From Rhizopus arrhizus (lineage: Eukaryota > Mucoromycota > Mucoromycetes > Mucorales > Rhizopodaceae), in assembly GCA_024220505.1 (NCBI GenBank), contig JAKZZE010000002.1, positions 62,001-126,000 of the forward strand: a DNA stretch of 64,000 nucleotides. Direction: 5' to 3'. Made by a program: the position numbers and the translations under genes. Shown in pieces: positions 47,707 through 59,809 of the stretch. The notes under the pieces are model-generated. The model saw only the letters and a list, made by a program, of their open reading frames with translations. It was not told the origin of the DNA and made no database searches. Numbering within the stretch: position 1 is the first letter of the stretch; each line of letters begins with the position of its first letter.

Positions 47707-49214
47707 TAAAACAAGCTCAAAAACGGGAGATACGGCAATATTATTACGAAAGCTACCAAAGATGAATCTTATCCATGATTAGATCAGGTTGTGGAAAACA
47801 TTAAACGTCGCCATCGTAAACCAAAGAAATACATTCAGAAACGTATAGTGAAAAAAAATGTTTTATGTAGGGTTCATTTTAGTATAGCCCTGACGGCGCA
47901 GCTGCCCATGATATAGGCAGAATGATCATTGCAGTTGCTTTTTGTACCAATTAAATCGATCGTTAATCCATGATAGCTTCTCTATATTAAAAGAATTTGT
48001 AGTTCCAGTTGGATTAACCATGTTCACAACTTATATTAAATAATCGGGTCTTTACTTGAAGTTGTATGTTATTTACCAGTTTGTTGCTGTAAGTAATGTG
48101 TAGTTTTGTAATGAATTGCTCTCCAAATATAATGAAAATTGAAAACCAACCGCTTTGGTATATTTTCTTTAGCTGCTAGTGATTACAAAAAAGTATTGAC
48201 CACTTAACAATTAATCGGACACAGTTCAGAAAAGATTGAATAGTGAAAGCATACATTGTAAAGAAGAACAAATAAATGACGATTTGGAGAGAATGCACGA
48301 GATCCAAAAAAAAAAAGAAAAAAAAAAAGAAGCTAATCATAGCAGCTTTATGACAAGAGTACATTTTATTCAAATAATGATAATAGAATTATTAAGGGAT
48401 GCGTAATATGAAAAGTACCTTTAAGTTAAAATTATGTTCTCACCTCTCCAGTATCAGTGCAAAGGTAAAACGGGATCTCTCTCACTGTGTGTGTATCTCT
48501 GATAAGTCATCAAATGTGTATTAGTACACTTTAATAAAATAATTTTAGAGTTTAAAAGTTACCAGGCAATTAATTAGTATTTCCCTTTTCTTCTTCTTCC
48601 GCGCTAGTTTTATTATTTTAAACATACCCTGAATTGCATTCTTTTTTCCCTGGACCCTTATTTGTGTAACACTTTGCTAACCTTTTCGGCTGCTGATTTC
48701 CCTTTTCCATCCCTCCTTTCTTTTCAAAAGAAATCAAGCAAAACAACAAATACAAATATTCAAAAAAAAGGTATCATTGCAATTTACATAAATCAAAAAG
48801 CATGAAAATAAGCTAAAAGTAAAAAAAAAAAAAGACTGTACGCAGACTATTTTGTTTCATGAAAATCACACGAATTGTGTAACCATTCAAGCCTTATGTC
48901 AATCATTTATTTGAAGATAAAATGAGCTCTTTACTACCTTTAAGGTATCAAACACACATTCTATTCATTATAGTTGGAGTTGTGGTGAAGATTATAAAAT
49001 AAAAAATACCTACAACTGTTGATATTTGTCTATTTTATGCTAGCTTGATAATCTAAAAGTAAACAAAAATAAATAGTTCTAATTGGTGATGGTCAAAGTA
49101 AATAAAAGAAATTCTGGAATGGAAGAATAGTTACACGACAATGGCAGTTATCTCTCTTTTGTCTATTTAAGTTCCCTTTTCAAAACCTTTTTTTTCTTTA
49201 TCTTTTATAAAATA
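47101..49214. other. Gene-poor interval with a 47-nt T homopolymer
   Basis: About 2.1 kb, AT-rich. An uninterrupted T run lies at 47656-47702. The plus strand near 47790-47860 briefly reads a basic segment (KRRHRKPKKYIQKRI), possibly a transposase scrap. The frames at 47529-47759 and 48176-48373 read through homopolymers and are not genes. The last 100 bases should be the promoter of the next gene (TTTATAAAATAATG context). Confidence 0.45.
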
Positions 49215-49677
49215 ATGTCTATCTTAAAGAAACTAGCTAGAGCATTCATTATCACGCTTGAAAAGATGGAAGCATCACCTCTTCTTGAAGAGCGTGATCT
49301 TCTAAAACATTTGTTGGTGGATAGGTAAGATTTTAAAAAGCATTTGCATTTAAACAAAATTTCAACGTCTTCTTTTCCTTAGGCTTGGTCACAGGCTTGT
49401 TGGGCTTCTTACCTCTCCTGAGCAGCCCAAGGCCCAACAAGCCGTTGCTCATGAGTTGGAGTGCCGCAAGATAGCAAAGCACGGCCTCCCAATCAAGCGA
49501 GAGAGAGAGGCAGATGATGAGCCTTGTTTGGCTCGCCTAAACCCACGTTTGGCGGGTCCAAACAAGAGACGAAGAATCGGCAACTGTGAAGCGGAACCAC
49601 TCCGCCAGCAGTTGAAGAGAAAGAGAGAGGATGATGGAGAAGGAAAGGATCGACCAAGCAAGAAACAGAAGGTATGA
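49215..49677 (+). CDS. Small basic, nuclear-type orphan protein (134 or 157 residues)
   Basis: Exons 49215-49324 and 49383-49677 give 134 residues. The protein starts with a hydrophobic/amphipathic helix (MSILKKLARAFIITLEKM), then ASPLLEERDLLKHLLVDRLGHRLVGLL, and ends in a strongly basic half with three nuclear-localisation-like patches (GPNKRRRI, LKRKREDD, SKKQK). It is G+C-rich compared with its flanks. I do not recognise a family. The last codons overlap a GTATGA donor at 49672; splicing from there to the CAG acceptor ending at 50168 keeps the frame and would replace the last Val by a 24-residue tail (KGAVVVSGIIERHRMVTKAV...) ending at 50243, giving 157 residues. Which form is real cannot be decided from sequence. 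Confidence 0.5.
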
Positions 49678-50168
49678 AAGCAATCTTAGATTGCTTTCTG
49701 CCTTCTTCCTTTCTTTGTTTGGCCGATTCATGTCTCCTTTCTTCATCTTCTTCTCCTCTTTCTTTCTGTTCCTCTTTTTCTTGCTTGCTTTGTTGGATTG
49801 CCGTTGTTTTGTTGTCTTGCTGGCATTGCTTTTTAGTTGCTGTGTTGCTCTGTCTTGTTGTTGATTGTTGATTGTTGTTGATTGTTGCTGGTTGTTGCTG
49901 GTTGTTGTGTTTTTGTTGGTTCCATCTTGCTGTTTTTCTCTGTTGGTGTGTTGTTGGTCGTTGTTGGCTGTCGTTGGGTTGTTCTGTCCTTGTTGGCGAG
50001 GTTTTGTTGGTGCTTTTTGATTTTGGTCTTTGCATCCTTGCTTTTGTCGTTGTGTTGTTTCTGTTTGTCGTTGACGTTTTGCCTTGTTGCATGATGCATA
50101 AATTAAACTGTAAACTTGTTAAATTGACCTGGCATACTTTGCATTTCGTCTCACTTTTTCAAGCTCAG
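49672..50168 (+). other. T/G-rich possible intron with an antisense 199-codon ORF
   Basis: A 497-nt stretch with GT and AG edges (GTATGA ... TTTTTCAAGCTCAG). The plus strand is almost free of A in its middle (49740-50095), being TTG, TGT and CTT repeats. The minus strand therefore reads an uninterrupted Gln/Asn/Thr/Lys-rich frame from 50092 to 49493. Its first bases form a perfect 10-bp stem (49676-49685 with 49689-49698, loop TTA). Either a long low-complexity intron or an antisense low-complexity gene. Confidence 0.4.
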
Positions 50169-50378
50169 AAAGGTGCTGTGGTTGTTAGTGGCATTATTGA
50201 ACGTCATCGCATGGTCACAAAAGCAGTCCTAGTTGGTACCTAGTACAATTTATTGCCCTCTTTTAAAGAAGCAAATTTCAACACAAAAAAAAAAGAAAAA
50301 GAAAAACGCGCTTACAATAATATACTTTTGGTTCTTGTGTGTTCCTCCCCCCTCTTTTTTCCCTAATCCTTATGTACT

Positions 50379-52358
50379 ATGCGCAAGTCTATGGTCCATC
50401 TAAAAGATGTTTCTAGACTTATTAGGCTTATTAGTACACCTGAGCAGAGCAATGGGATCTGTCGCAGGCGGAATTCACATCTACAAACACTATCACAAAT
50501 GTTTCAACCACCACAAAAAGAACTGTTTACCATTTCCGATTGCTGCATACTTTATAGACAAAGATCTGCCTTGATCTCAAAAGTATACAGGGCTGTTTCT
50601 AGCCATTCAGCAAGTTATAAATCAGAAACTCGAAAGCCACTATCATCAGCCATGCGATATCCTCGATCATTAACTTTATTGAATCTGACGAGTCGTATTT
50701 CCTTGTCTGATCTCGATCATGCCATTCGCACTCGACAAGCAGATAAAGCCTGGACTCTTTTTAATACTCTTTCCAAGCGGGGAGACATCATACCCTTGAC
50801 GATTTGTTGCTCATTGTATGCATTACTCGTGTTTGCAAAGTCAACATTGTGCCGCAGTACTATGGCAGCCACTCGACAGCGTCAAATGGATCAGTTACTG
50901 GATTACGTACAGCAGTACCATCATTATACAGCCGAATTATTTTTACCATCCGTACGACATATTGAAATACCCCTCCGCAAGGAGATCGCGAGATTGATTC
51001 GATTTGAGAAACCCGAAGAAGCGTGGATAACGTTTTTCAGAGCACATAAAGAAGGAAAAGAAAGATTATCGAGGAGTTTGTGTATAAAGCTGATCATACT
51101 AATGCTGAAAAGCAAAACACTGACTCAGGATCAACTCAATCATCGAGTGCGGATAATTGCTTTGCACGGATCGGGTAAGATTGATAACCAAGATCGAAAT
51201 ACATCAGCATCAGACATAGTGCGAATAGCACATATTTGTCATCAGTACCAAAGAAGAAAACGCAAAGCAGCACACCATTTGATTGATGAATTTATAGCAG
51301 GGATACCAAAAAAGAAGGAGAAGAATAGAGCTGATGCACTGGATGAGTTGATCTGGATTATTTTGTTAAATAAAGATTTATCAAAGGCTCAGTATGTGTT
51401 TGATACAGTACGAGAGAAATATGCAGAAAAAATTACGGTTAATGAGACAGTCTATATTAAGTTGATGAACGCATATCAAAAACAACAGAACAGTTTTCAA
51501 GCACTAAAATTGTTTGAACAATTCTTGGAAGATGATCACCAGCCAAGTTTGAAAGGATTTAATGCAATCCTGCATACATTGGCTTTTCAAAAAGAATCCG
51601 ACCGGGCAGCTTTTGTGTTTAGCGCAATGTTAAAACTCGACATTAAACCTGATGCTGCTACTTATACCGAAATGATCCGTGCCTATTCACGCTCAACAGA
51701 TCAAAGCAAATGTATATTTTTTTACAACAAAATGCTTCAAAATCAGTTAACACCCAATGTCTATACCTACGGTGCTCTTATGGATGCTAGTGCTTGGCGA
51801 CATGATATTCAAAGTGTTCTTCGTTGGTTTCAAATAATGCTTTTGAACAAGATTGAACCTAATGAAATCATTATTTCACTTGTTTTGAGATCATTTTCGC
51901 AACAAACCAATAAGAACATACCACAAGTTCTGCACTGGATCGTTCAAGAGGCTTCCATGGCAGGTATCAAACCAGACGCAGTTCTTTATACTACCTTGTT
52001 AAAAATACAATCTGAACGATCAGGTTTAGAAAGCGCTCTAAAAATCCACAAAGAAATGATTGCTCACTCCATTGAATCTAACGCATATACCTATACTACC
52101 TTGATTGATGCATGTGGCGATTACAATGCACCCGAGACAGCTCAGGAGATTTTTGAATTGATGAAAAAGAGCAATCGACATCCACCAAATACAGCAACTT
52201 ATACAGCACTCATCAATGCATGGGCAAGAAAAAGTCATTTGGAGCAAGCCAATACGTTAATATTGGAATTTTTGATGGCTTGTAAATCTGATAAAACTGG
52301 CCGATTTTGGATAGATGATAGAATACATCAACGAATAACATGGTGCACCTTTTGTTAA
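50379..52358 (+). CDS. Pentatricopeptide repeat (PPR) protein, probably mitochondrial
   Basis: One uninterrupted 659-residue frame. The C-terminal 320 residues hold at least seven PPR units with the classic spacing: NETVYIKLMNAYQKQ, SLKGFNAILHTLAFQ, DAATYTEMIRAYSRS, NVYTYGALMDASAWR, DAVLYTTLLKIQS, NAYTYTTLIDACGDY, NTATYTALINAWAR. Each is followed by an amphipathic second helix (ALKLFEQFLE, AAFVFSAML). The N-terminal half is basic, Ser/Arg-rich (MRKSMVHLKDVSRLIRL) and may serve as a mitochondrial presequence. Fungal PPR proteins stabilise or translate single mitochondrial mRNAs; the target is unknown. The lack of introns is unusual in this window. Start is the first ATG in frame. Confidence 0.88.
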   Translation: MRKSMVHLKDVSRLIRLISTPEQSNGICRRRNSHLQTLSQMFQPPQKELFTISDCCILYRQRSALISKVYRAVSSHSASYKSETRKPLSSAMRYPRSLTLLNLTSRISLSDLDHAIRTRQADKAWTLFNTLSKRGDIIPLTICCSLYALLVFAKSTLCRSTMAATRQRQMDQLLDYVQQYHHYTAELFLPSVRHIEIPLRKEIARLIRFEKPEEAWITFFRAHKEGKERLSRSLCIKLIILMLKSKTLTQDQLNHRVRIIALHGSGKIDNQDRNTSASDIVRIAHICHQYQRRKRKAAHHLIDEFIAGIPKKKEKNRADALDELIWIILLNKDLSKAQYVFDTVREKYAEKITVNETVYIKLMNAYQKQQNSFQALKLFEQFLEDDHQPSLKGFNAILHTLAFQKESDRAAFVFSAMLKLDIKPDAATYTEMIRAYSRSTDQSKCIFFYNKMLQNQLTPNVYTYGALMDASAWRHDIQSVLRWFQIMLLNKIEPNEIIISLVLRSFSQQTNKNIPQVLHWIVQEASMAGIKPDAVLYTTLLKIQSERSGLESALKIHKEMIAHSIESNAYTYTTLIDACGDYNAPETAQEIFELMKKSNRHPPNTATYTALINAWARKSHLEQANTLILEFLMACKSDKTGRFWIDDRIHQRITWCTFC

Positions 52359-52922
52359 TATTTTGTATAAAAAAGTATTTATCGTTTTACATTGTAATAA
52401 TAGCAATAAAAAAAGAGAAAAAGTTTAATTATAGTATTGCTTTGTTTGCATTCAAGCTAATAATAGTAAAGAAGAGAAAGTAATTATTGGAACTTTTATG
52501 GACTTCAGTGACAGTTCTTCTCGTCTATAAAATAAGCAGAATACTTCTAATGCTAAAAATGATTAAATGTAACCTTGCTTTATTCGAGTATACCTATCCA
52601 AGCCTTCTCAACTACGATATTTCGTAAATCCTGTTGGCAAAAAAGTTTACTAAAGTTATATTGATAGTGTCTCAAGTATGTATTATTTTCTTTTTCTCAG
52701 TTTTAGTAAATATTCTGCAAAATATGGTGGTAAATCCATACCTATCTAAAACAACATGGCAAATGATTGTCAATCTGAATTTTGAAAGTCGAAACGAAAG
52801 ATGTTGAGTCAATTGTATATAATTTTGTTCCTGACAGAAGGCTCTTGATAAGGTGAATGAATAAAAAAAATTGTAACACAAAAGAACTCCGTAGTCTTTC
52901 ATTTATTCACTTTTTTAAAAAA
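52359..52922. other. Intergenic between PPR and Zn2Cys6 genes
   Basis: AT-rich, about 560 bp, both neighbours on the plus strand. The minus-strand frame 52672-52902 lacks coding character. The promoter of the Zn2Cys6 gene should be here. Confidence 0.5.
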
Positions 52923-55062
52923 ATGGACAATCGACAATTAGCAGCTGAAAGAAGAAAGCGCATTGCATGTAATAACTGTAGACGTAAAAAAGTAAAATGA
53001 TTTATTTTTGTTTGATAAGATACTGAAATTCGTGCTTGACAAAAAAAAAAAAAAAAAAGACAAAATGCAATGGAGAACGGCCAAACTGTGACAAATGTAC
53101 TAAATTAAAGCAAGTGTGTTCCTATGCTCCTGATAAAGAAACACAAAACAAAGGATCCAAAAAAATGCAGATCCGTTTACTAGAAGAACGCTTAGCAAAA
53201 GTTGAACATACAATTACATGCTCATCAGAACAGAAGGAAAAGCTGCCACAAGAATACATTATCAATCATTTATTAGACCTTTATTTTAGTCATTTGGGAA
53301 ATGAAGCACTTCTTACAGACCTAGAAAAGCTCAAACGATCAGTCAGAGAGAATACATGTGACAGATTCCTGCTGTATTCCCTCATGTCAGTAGCTGCTAG
53401 GTAAGTACAAAATAAGAAATGCATTTATGCATAAAAAATAAAATAAACTGGTCTAGGTATTCAAAGCATGAAGAATTAGAAACTTATCCTTATCTTGCAA
53501 AAGGTGCAAGATTTGCTGATATAGCAGCCTCAATGATCAATGAGATACTTATGGCCCCATCTACTCTTGATCATATTCATGGTATCCTTCTTTTAAGTTT
53601 ACATGAGTTGGGGCGATATAAAACCAGTAGATGTTGGAGATATTCAGGATTAGCCTCTCGTATGATATGCGAGTTGGGATTTCATAAAGATAAGCTATAC
53701 GATGAAGAACCTAATACGGTTCTGAGTATAGAAAAATGGCTTTTGCATGAAAGTAAAAGAAGGGCATATTGGACATGCTATATGTATGATGTGTATGGCG
53801 CTGCATGCACAGGATTACCTATGTGCATGCATATAGAAGACTCTAATGTTCTACTACCTTTAGACATGGATATGTTGAAAACCGCTGATGACATTTATCA
53901 GGAGACTTTTGATGGCAGTAACATTGTTCATTATCGTGTACTCCGTAATTCAGTGACAAGTCTTCCTGAAGGGATCACATTCTCTATATCAAAATCAAGT
54001 CTATTTAAAAAGCGAGGAGAAGTGAATCAAATGGGTTTAACAGCACAAATTACAAAAGGAAATGTCCTTCTTGGAAACATTATTCGCTCTCTTAATAGAG
54101 AAACAAATACCAAAAACCCGTGTTCATTTTATCGTCTTGGATCGGACTATTATTTGCATGATAAGTGTCTCACGGCTTGGGCTGAAGAGTTGCCTTTCCA
54201 ATATAGAAACACCATTGAAAACTTAGAGAAATATAAAAAAATGAATCCTGTTCAGCTAACTCAATTTTTCACAGTGAGTAATCCATACGATTTCTATGTT
54301 CTATTTTACTTATTACTTTCAATTAGGTACACATTTTGCATAATGCGACTGTTGCTTTACTGAATCGACCAGCATTATTATTAACAGACATACTCAACCA
54401 TGATTTGGACCCACAAACAAAAGAAAATATTCTTCATAGCGCACAAAAATGTACCAACGCTGCTAATAATGTTACTATGTTGTTAAAGGATTCAAATTAC
54501 GTGATGGATAGAATACCTGTGTACGTTGGCTATTTGGTTTATATTTCTGGTACTATCGTTATTAATGTCACGCAAGGTGTATATCATCAAAACATAGAAA
54601 ATATGTTAGAAGGTTATCTCAATTTCTTGAATGTAAGAGCGTTTAAAAAAATATTTTTTAAGAGCTAATTTTTCATTTCAGGAATGTAGAAGTTATTGGG
54701 CAGTTGCTGATAAATTTTATCTGATGCTCCGCGACTTATATTTAATGCAGAAAAACTGTTCTGATCAAGGAAGACAAACAGCTTCTCTTCCTTCTTCTTC
54801 TGCTAGTCCACAAGAAGTTAGTGCTTCTTTGCTTAACCAAATGGATGTTGATAATCAAAGTGAACTAGTTCAGCAAGAAAACATGATTAACAGCATAGCA
54901 AACAATCCAGCCTTAGTCTGTTTACCTGGTAATTTCCAACAGCAATGCGTCGATATGAGTGGACTTTTTTTGTCTTTATCTCATCCATTAGGATATACAT
55001 ATAATGATGATGGATCTGCTGTTTCTTCATTCGACCTATGGTTACAACAGCAAATGAAATGA
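52923..55062 (+). CDS. Zn2Cys6 (Gal4-type) fungal transcription factor
   Basis: Exons 52923-52991, 53060-53400, 53457-54273, 54327-54632 and 54682-55062 give 637 residues. The binuclear zinc cluster spans the first junction: CNNCRRKKTKC then NGERPNCDKCTKLKQVC, i.e. C-x2-C-x6-C-x6-C-x2-C-x6-C. A short coiled coil follows (MQIRLLEERLAKVEHTI). The middle domain is the fungal-specific transcription factor domain (about 140-420), with HGILLLSLHELGRYKTSRCWRY, SGLASRMICELGFH and ESKRRAYWTCYMYD. The C-terminus is Q/S-rich. The first intron ends in an 18-nt A run immediately before the acceptor AG, a weak-looking 3' splice site with no pyrimidine tract. The family regulates metabolic genes by binding CGG half sites. 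Targets are unknown. Confidence 0.9.
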
Positions 55063-55975
55063 TCGTATGTTAGTATAATAAATTTGTATTAAAAAATACT
55101 TTACAAGTCAAGTAGACTTACTACAATTTACTTTTTTCAACAAAGTCAGAATCTATATCTCTAAATTGCATGTTACCAATGTTGGACCTCGGTCTCTGCA
55201 ATGTAAAAATTGTTACTAGAAATATAACCCTGCTTTAGAGTTGTTTATTTCAAAATATTAACATTGAAAACTGACAAAATACTATATGATTCTTAGTGCT
55301 TATTAAACAATTTAATTTGCTTTCATAACTTAGATTGAAAGAATTGGATAATCAGTGGATTTATGGTGACGGCTGTCTGACCAAGATGCATTAAGCTCTT
55401 CTTTATATATTTTAGCTGAGAGAGATTCTTTTGAATTTGTTCTACAGTGAGTTCATTGATATTATCCACTATTGTTTACTATCGCGTGGCTTTGAAAGAT
55501 ATAAATTACATGCAATGATAGTTTTTTATTTTATCAATTATTTGAGAGACGCAACCTAAAACTTTATCAACCTCATCAAAGCTTATTAAATATACTATAT
55601 TTTCAATAATTATGTATAAAAATAAAGCTACAAAACAAATACGCCTATATTTGCTCCAAAAAAAGTTTCTTAATATGTGTGAATTTATGTTTTTTTGTGA
55701 TATCAAATGATAAATTAATTTTTGGTGTTTGATTATGACTTCTCTTGTTTTAATTGACTTTTTATCAGAAAAGTAATATATTTAAGAGTTAAAAAAAAAA
55801 ATTAAATCAATTGTCATCCTTTGTATGAGGAAGAAGAACAGAAAAAAGGTTCCTCATTAATATGCTTTTAAGATTTGTGACATGGTGTGAATTCTTTATA
55901 ATCTTCAAGTTTCTTTATAAGGATATTCTACATAAATTATATAAGCAAAAATAGAAAATAACATTCTGTAGCTTT
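55063..55975. other. Intergenic, convergent ends
   Basis: About 900 bp between the convergent Zn2Cys6 and MGM101 genes. AT-rich; the minus frame 55506-55706 has no support. No gene found. Confidence 0.5.
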
Positions 55976-56927
55976 TTATTTACCTAAATAATCATCCTTT
56001 TTTTTCCATAGCTTCTTCTTCTTCTTTGTTGTTACATGTTCTGCCCATACTTCAGTGCAATATTTTTTCTTGAATTTACGAATAAATACTGGGTCCCTTT
56101 ATAGAAAAAATTATTGTTAAAAAGCCTTTGTGCTTTCTGTTAATAATTATTACCATAGCTCAGATGCAACACCAAGATCCTTACAGCAGCGCATCAATGC
56201 GTTACTCTTGCACCCTTCTGCTGCGGTGGGCAAACCAGACACATCAAAGAAATCTTGTTCTCCTCTTGCCTGTGATACAAACCGTCCTCCACAAATCAAT
56301 GCGTACTCTCTAGAAATATTTTTGGGGGAGATCGTATGCTCACCACGAGGTGCTAAGCCCCAACCACCAGGCCCAAATGCTCTGTTGAGAATACGACGAT
56401 ATTTGATTTCTGGCAAATAAAGTAAACCATCTACAAAGGGGGTTTTTTTTTTGTTTTGTTTCAATCGTTAATTAACAAAGTCCAATATTTTTCCCACGTT
56501 TCTTTTTAATTTGCCTGGTTTAATTTCGATATCTTCAACATTAATTGGTTCAAGTAATATATTTGCTACTTCGTCTGGGAATCGAACGGTTGACAGGCCA
56601 TAAAATGAAGTAGACCAATTTTGCTCTCCTTCAGTAGGTGAATTGTCCAATTTCAAAGTATCAAATTGAGTTGTTGTTGGAAATTCAGTAACGGGACCAC
56701 CCAGTTTCGCTTCAGCATCTGCTTTGCTAACTAGCTTTGGTTCCTCTTCGACTTTTTTAGGAACTGCTGCTTCTTTCTTATATACTCGTGTATATTTTGT
56801 TGTAGTAACAGCGCGTGTCTTAAGCAAAAAAAAAAAAAAATTAAAGCTATAGAAAACAATTGTTTTTATTTTTTACTAGCAAAGAAGGTTTTAATCCTAT
56901 TCTTCTAACATTCGTTAATGCTTGCAT
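55976..56927 (-). CDS. MGM101: Mitochondrial genome maintenance protein MGM101 (Rad52-related)
   Basis: Exons 56927-56877, 56818-56515, 56430-56154 and 56096-55976 give 250 residues. The first exon codes a basic presequence ([17 protein letters not shown]) fitting mitochondrial import. The core matches the family closely: [108 protein letters not shown] and the basic tail [17 protein letters not shown]101 forms rings, anneals single-stranded DNA and maintains mitochondrial DNA. The second intron must start with GC (56514) to join IKP to DGLLY; the GT further on breaks the frame. Exon 1 starts at the only ATG that reaches the acceptor in frame. Confidence 0.93.
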
Positions 56928-58201
56928 TTATGAACTAATTAAACAAACACAGAAAAAATATTTTTATAACTACGGCATCCATTGCGTCAAGTTTATTAAC
57001 GGTCACTTAAATATTGATATATGTCCAATAAAGATGATATAAATTAATCACTGTCAGAGTTGCTATCTGTATTGCGAGGGCACTTGTGAGTATTGCATGA
57101 AAAAGACTGAGAGGTTCAAGCAAAACGGTTAGAGCAGTTTTTCTTTATATGAGGCTATTTACAAAATAATGTAATAATTCAATGGGACCAAAAAATACAG
57201 GATGATTTGATTTAATACTATATGTCCAGAATCTATATACAGTTAAAGAAACTAGGTTGGGCCAATGAAAAAAAAAATTTGGTCAATTTAAAATTGAATT
57301 GGGACACGGTTGCCAAAATGGGACAAAGGAGAGACAGAATGTTAGTTTTTTTTTTTTTTTTTTTTTTTTTTGGGCAAATAACAATTGAATTTAAAATGTT
57401 TAACTCACCTTTTTTTGGGAAAAGCGAAAACGGAAATCAGACACAGGAGTTTTGTAGATTGAAGGTGGTTAGTACATTATCCGTAAGCTTAAGAAAAAAA
57501 AAAAAAAATTTGTCCAACTTACACTGTACAGAAGTATGAGAGAGTCATATCAATCACACGGAAAGCTGGCCACTGGGATCTAACTAACGCACAAAGGCAT
57601 CAAGACGCTGATTTTTGTTTTTTGCAGCAAATAAAAATATATCCAGTATGTTATGAGCAGCTATGATACCACGATTCCATATGATATTGCAATTGTTTTG
57701 CTTACACTGCAATACCGTATGTAGAACTAGCAATCAAACCAAGTTCACTCTGATTCTTGACCATACATCTTTAATTCAGAGACATTATTAGTAATAAACT
57801 CAATAACGGTATTTCTTTTAAAGTCACTAATGGAAGTGTCGTATCCCAACATACTTTAAACATGGTTTATATTCAATTTAAAGAATCAGAATAGTGAATG
57901 CGTTGCAAAGATTTATTACAGTCTTTTCTCTATTATTCGGTCGCAATCAATTCTGCTCCTTTAACTCAATACAAGTTGTTTTAATATTGCTCCTGATGCA
58001 ATGAGACATAAATGAAAAATAGATCTACTTAAATAATTATAAACAGTCCACTTGCATAACCAGGAACAGGTCTTCACACTAAAATTTATTCATACTAGAT
58101 CTACAGCTATAATTAATTAAAATATCTTGAAAAGGATTTAATTGAACCTTCATGAAAAGGATATAAATACCAGATACAATAATATTAAATAAAAAGATAA
58201 C
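56928..58201. other. Gene-poor interval
   Basis: AT-rich, with a T run at 57346-57370 and an A run near 57491. The plus frame 57222-57539 reads a short Myb-like scrap (LKLNWDTVAKMGQRRDRM) before running into the homopolymer, which I treat as a relic at best. Nothing else supported. Confidence 0.45.
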
Positions 58202-59703
58202 TTGTTAAGTCTCGTTGAATTTTATAGTCTTTTTTTATTCTTACGAGATAACATAGGAAGGAATAGAGGCAAAGACTTGGAGTCAATTTCATCACGAACT
58301 TGCTCTATCCATATTAATATGGATTCAGATAAGGTTGTGAGTAAAGCAAGAAATCCTTCGAATTTTGCTTCTATACATGTTGGACATAAAAGGGAAGAAG
58401 GGAAAACTGATAAATGAACGCGATTTTCTATGATTTCTACTTTCATTTTCCATTGTTTGGTCATTTAATCTTTATTATATAGCTCTTTGGCTTTTTCATT
58501 AATCGTTGTAATTTCTACTTTTTCTTTTGCAACAATATCAATTTCAGGTAAAGTCAAAGACTGTAATCTCTTGTTTGGAAAAGTAGTTACTGAGCCTGAA
58601 TCAAAGCTTGCTTCAAAGAATATCATCCTCCTTTTCTCCATTTTCATCCTTACTGGAATTTTCTTGTTCTTTGCCTATTTTTGCAATTTGCTTTGTATCA
58701 TGATATATTTGTAAGGCAAATCCGTTTATATTAATTGATTCAAAACTACTTATCTTTTGAAGAATTGGCTCTTTTGAACCTCCAGATGCCTCTTTCTGGT
58801 GTTATTTTCTACATGGCTACTTTCAGAAATATAGCTTTCCCTAGTAAGCATTTCTCTTTGAATGTCTTAATATGCATGCTTACATATCTTAAATTGTTCA
58901 AGACATGAACAACCAGAAAGATAGTTAGCAGTATAACTAAGAATAGAGTTGTTTTCTGTGTTTCTAATAAATTTGGTAACTAAGTTGATAATTAGCTCAG
59001 TTACTGAGTTGCGGTTGTTGTCATTCGGAATGTGGCGAATGACTTCCTGTAGTTTCAGTTAGTACACACACCTGTCTCTGCTTCTTCTAAAAAAATCTAC
59101 TTCTATAGAGGCTTCTTCCTGTCTTGTGCTTTTATCCTTATGACCCTCAAGTTTCGGTTGGGTTGCTATCTTAATGACGGTTTCTTCAAATATTGTTTGT
59201 TGAATCTTTTCAACGATATCTGATAAAAATAGTCTTTCCCATATTCGAGGCTTTCTGGTGGTTGTAGGGCTTTTATGGTAATATCTTTGATATCTTTGTC
59301 CAATTCTTTATCTGTGCCGAAGTTATAGACTGCGAGGCGTCGGAGTTTTTCGAAGATGTGTAGCATATCTTCTTCTTATCCACTATTCTCAACTATGTGG
59401 TAAAAAACTTGATATATGTCTGTTGCAGCTCGACCTGCTGTACGGAGTCGATCCACCCCTTGGTGAAAGCTGCAACTGTCTGAGTGGCGTCCAATTGATA
59501 TTTCTTGAGCTCAGGAAGGTACATCTTATTGACCGTTCCTGAATGGATCTATTTTTCTCTCTTGTATTTAGTCTCTTTGCAAATTACTTGAGCTTTTTCT
59601 TGAATGTATTTCAAGTCGTCAAATATTTTTGTTGGAAATTCTTGATCTCCAATGGATTCATTTTCGAGATCTTATTGCTTAAGTCGTCATTGATATTATT
59701 CAT
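58202..59703 (-). pseudogene. Decayed protein-coding gene of unknown family
   Basis: Several open minus-strand pieces follow each other in changing frames: a start near 59703 (MNNINDDLSNKISKMNPLE), then YLPELKKYQLDATQTVAAF, then the best-kept part at 59366-59166 (MLHIFEKLRRLAVYNFGTDKELDKDIKDI...), and further pieces at 58647-58465 and 58464-58222 (LPEIDIVAKEKVEI; LSESILIWIEQVRDEIDS). All are charged and helical with no recognised motif. Stops and frameshifts separate them, so it is a pseudogene, possibly a passenger of a mobile element since a perfect inverted repeat lies about 110 bp from its start. I do not know the family. Confidence 0.4.
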
Positions 59704-59809
59704 ATTTAGTCCATGATACGCAGCTTAGAAAGATATAAAGGAGCAATAAGATCAAATTTTTTATTTTACAAGTATCCGAGAATAAAGTCGGTTGGAAAGG
59801 CTATAACTG

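Noticed and set aside
57222..57539. 105-codon plus-strand ORF with a Myb-like scrap
   Set aside because: It reads through T and A homopolymers, has no exon partners and only a vague W-x2-V-A-x-M-G pattern.
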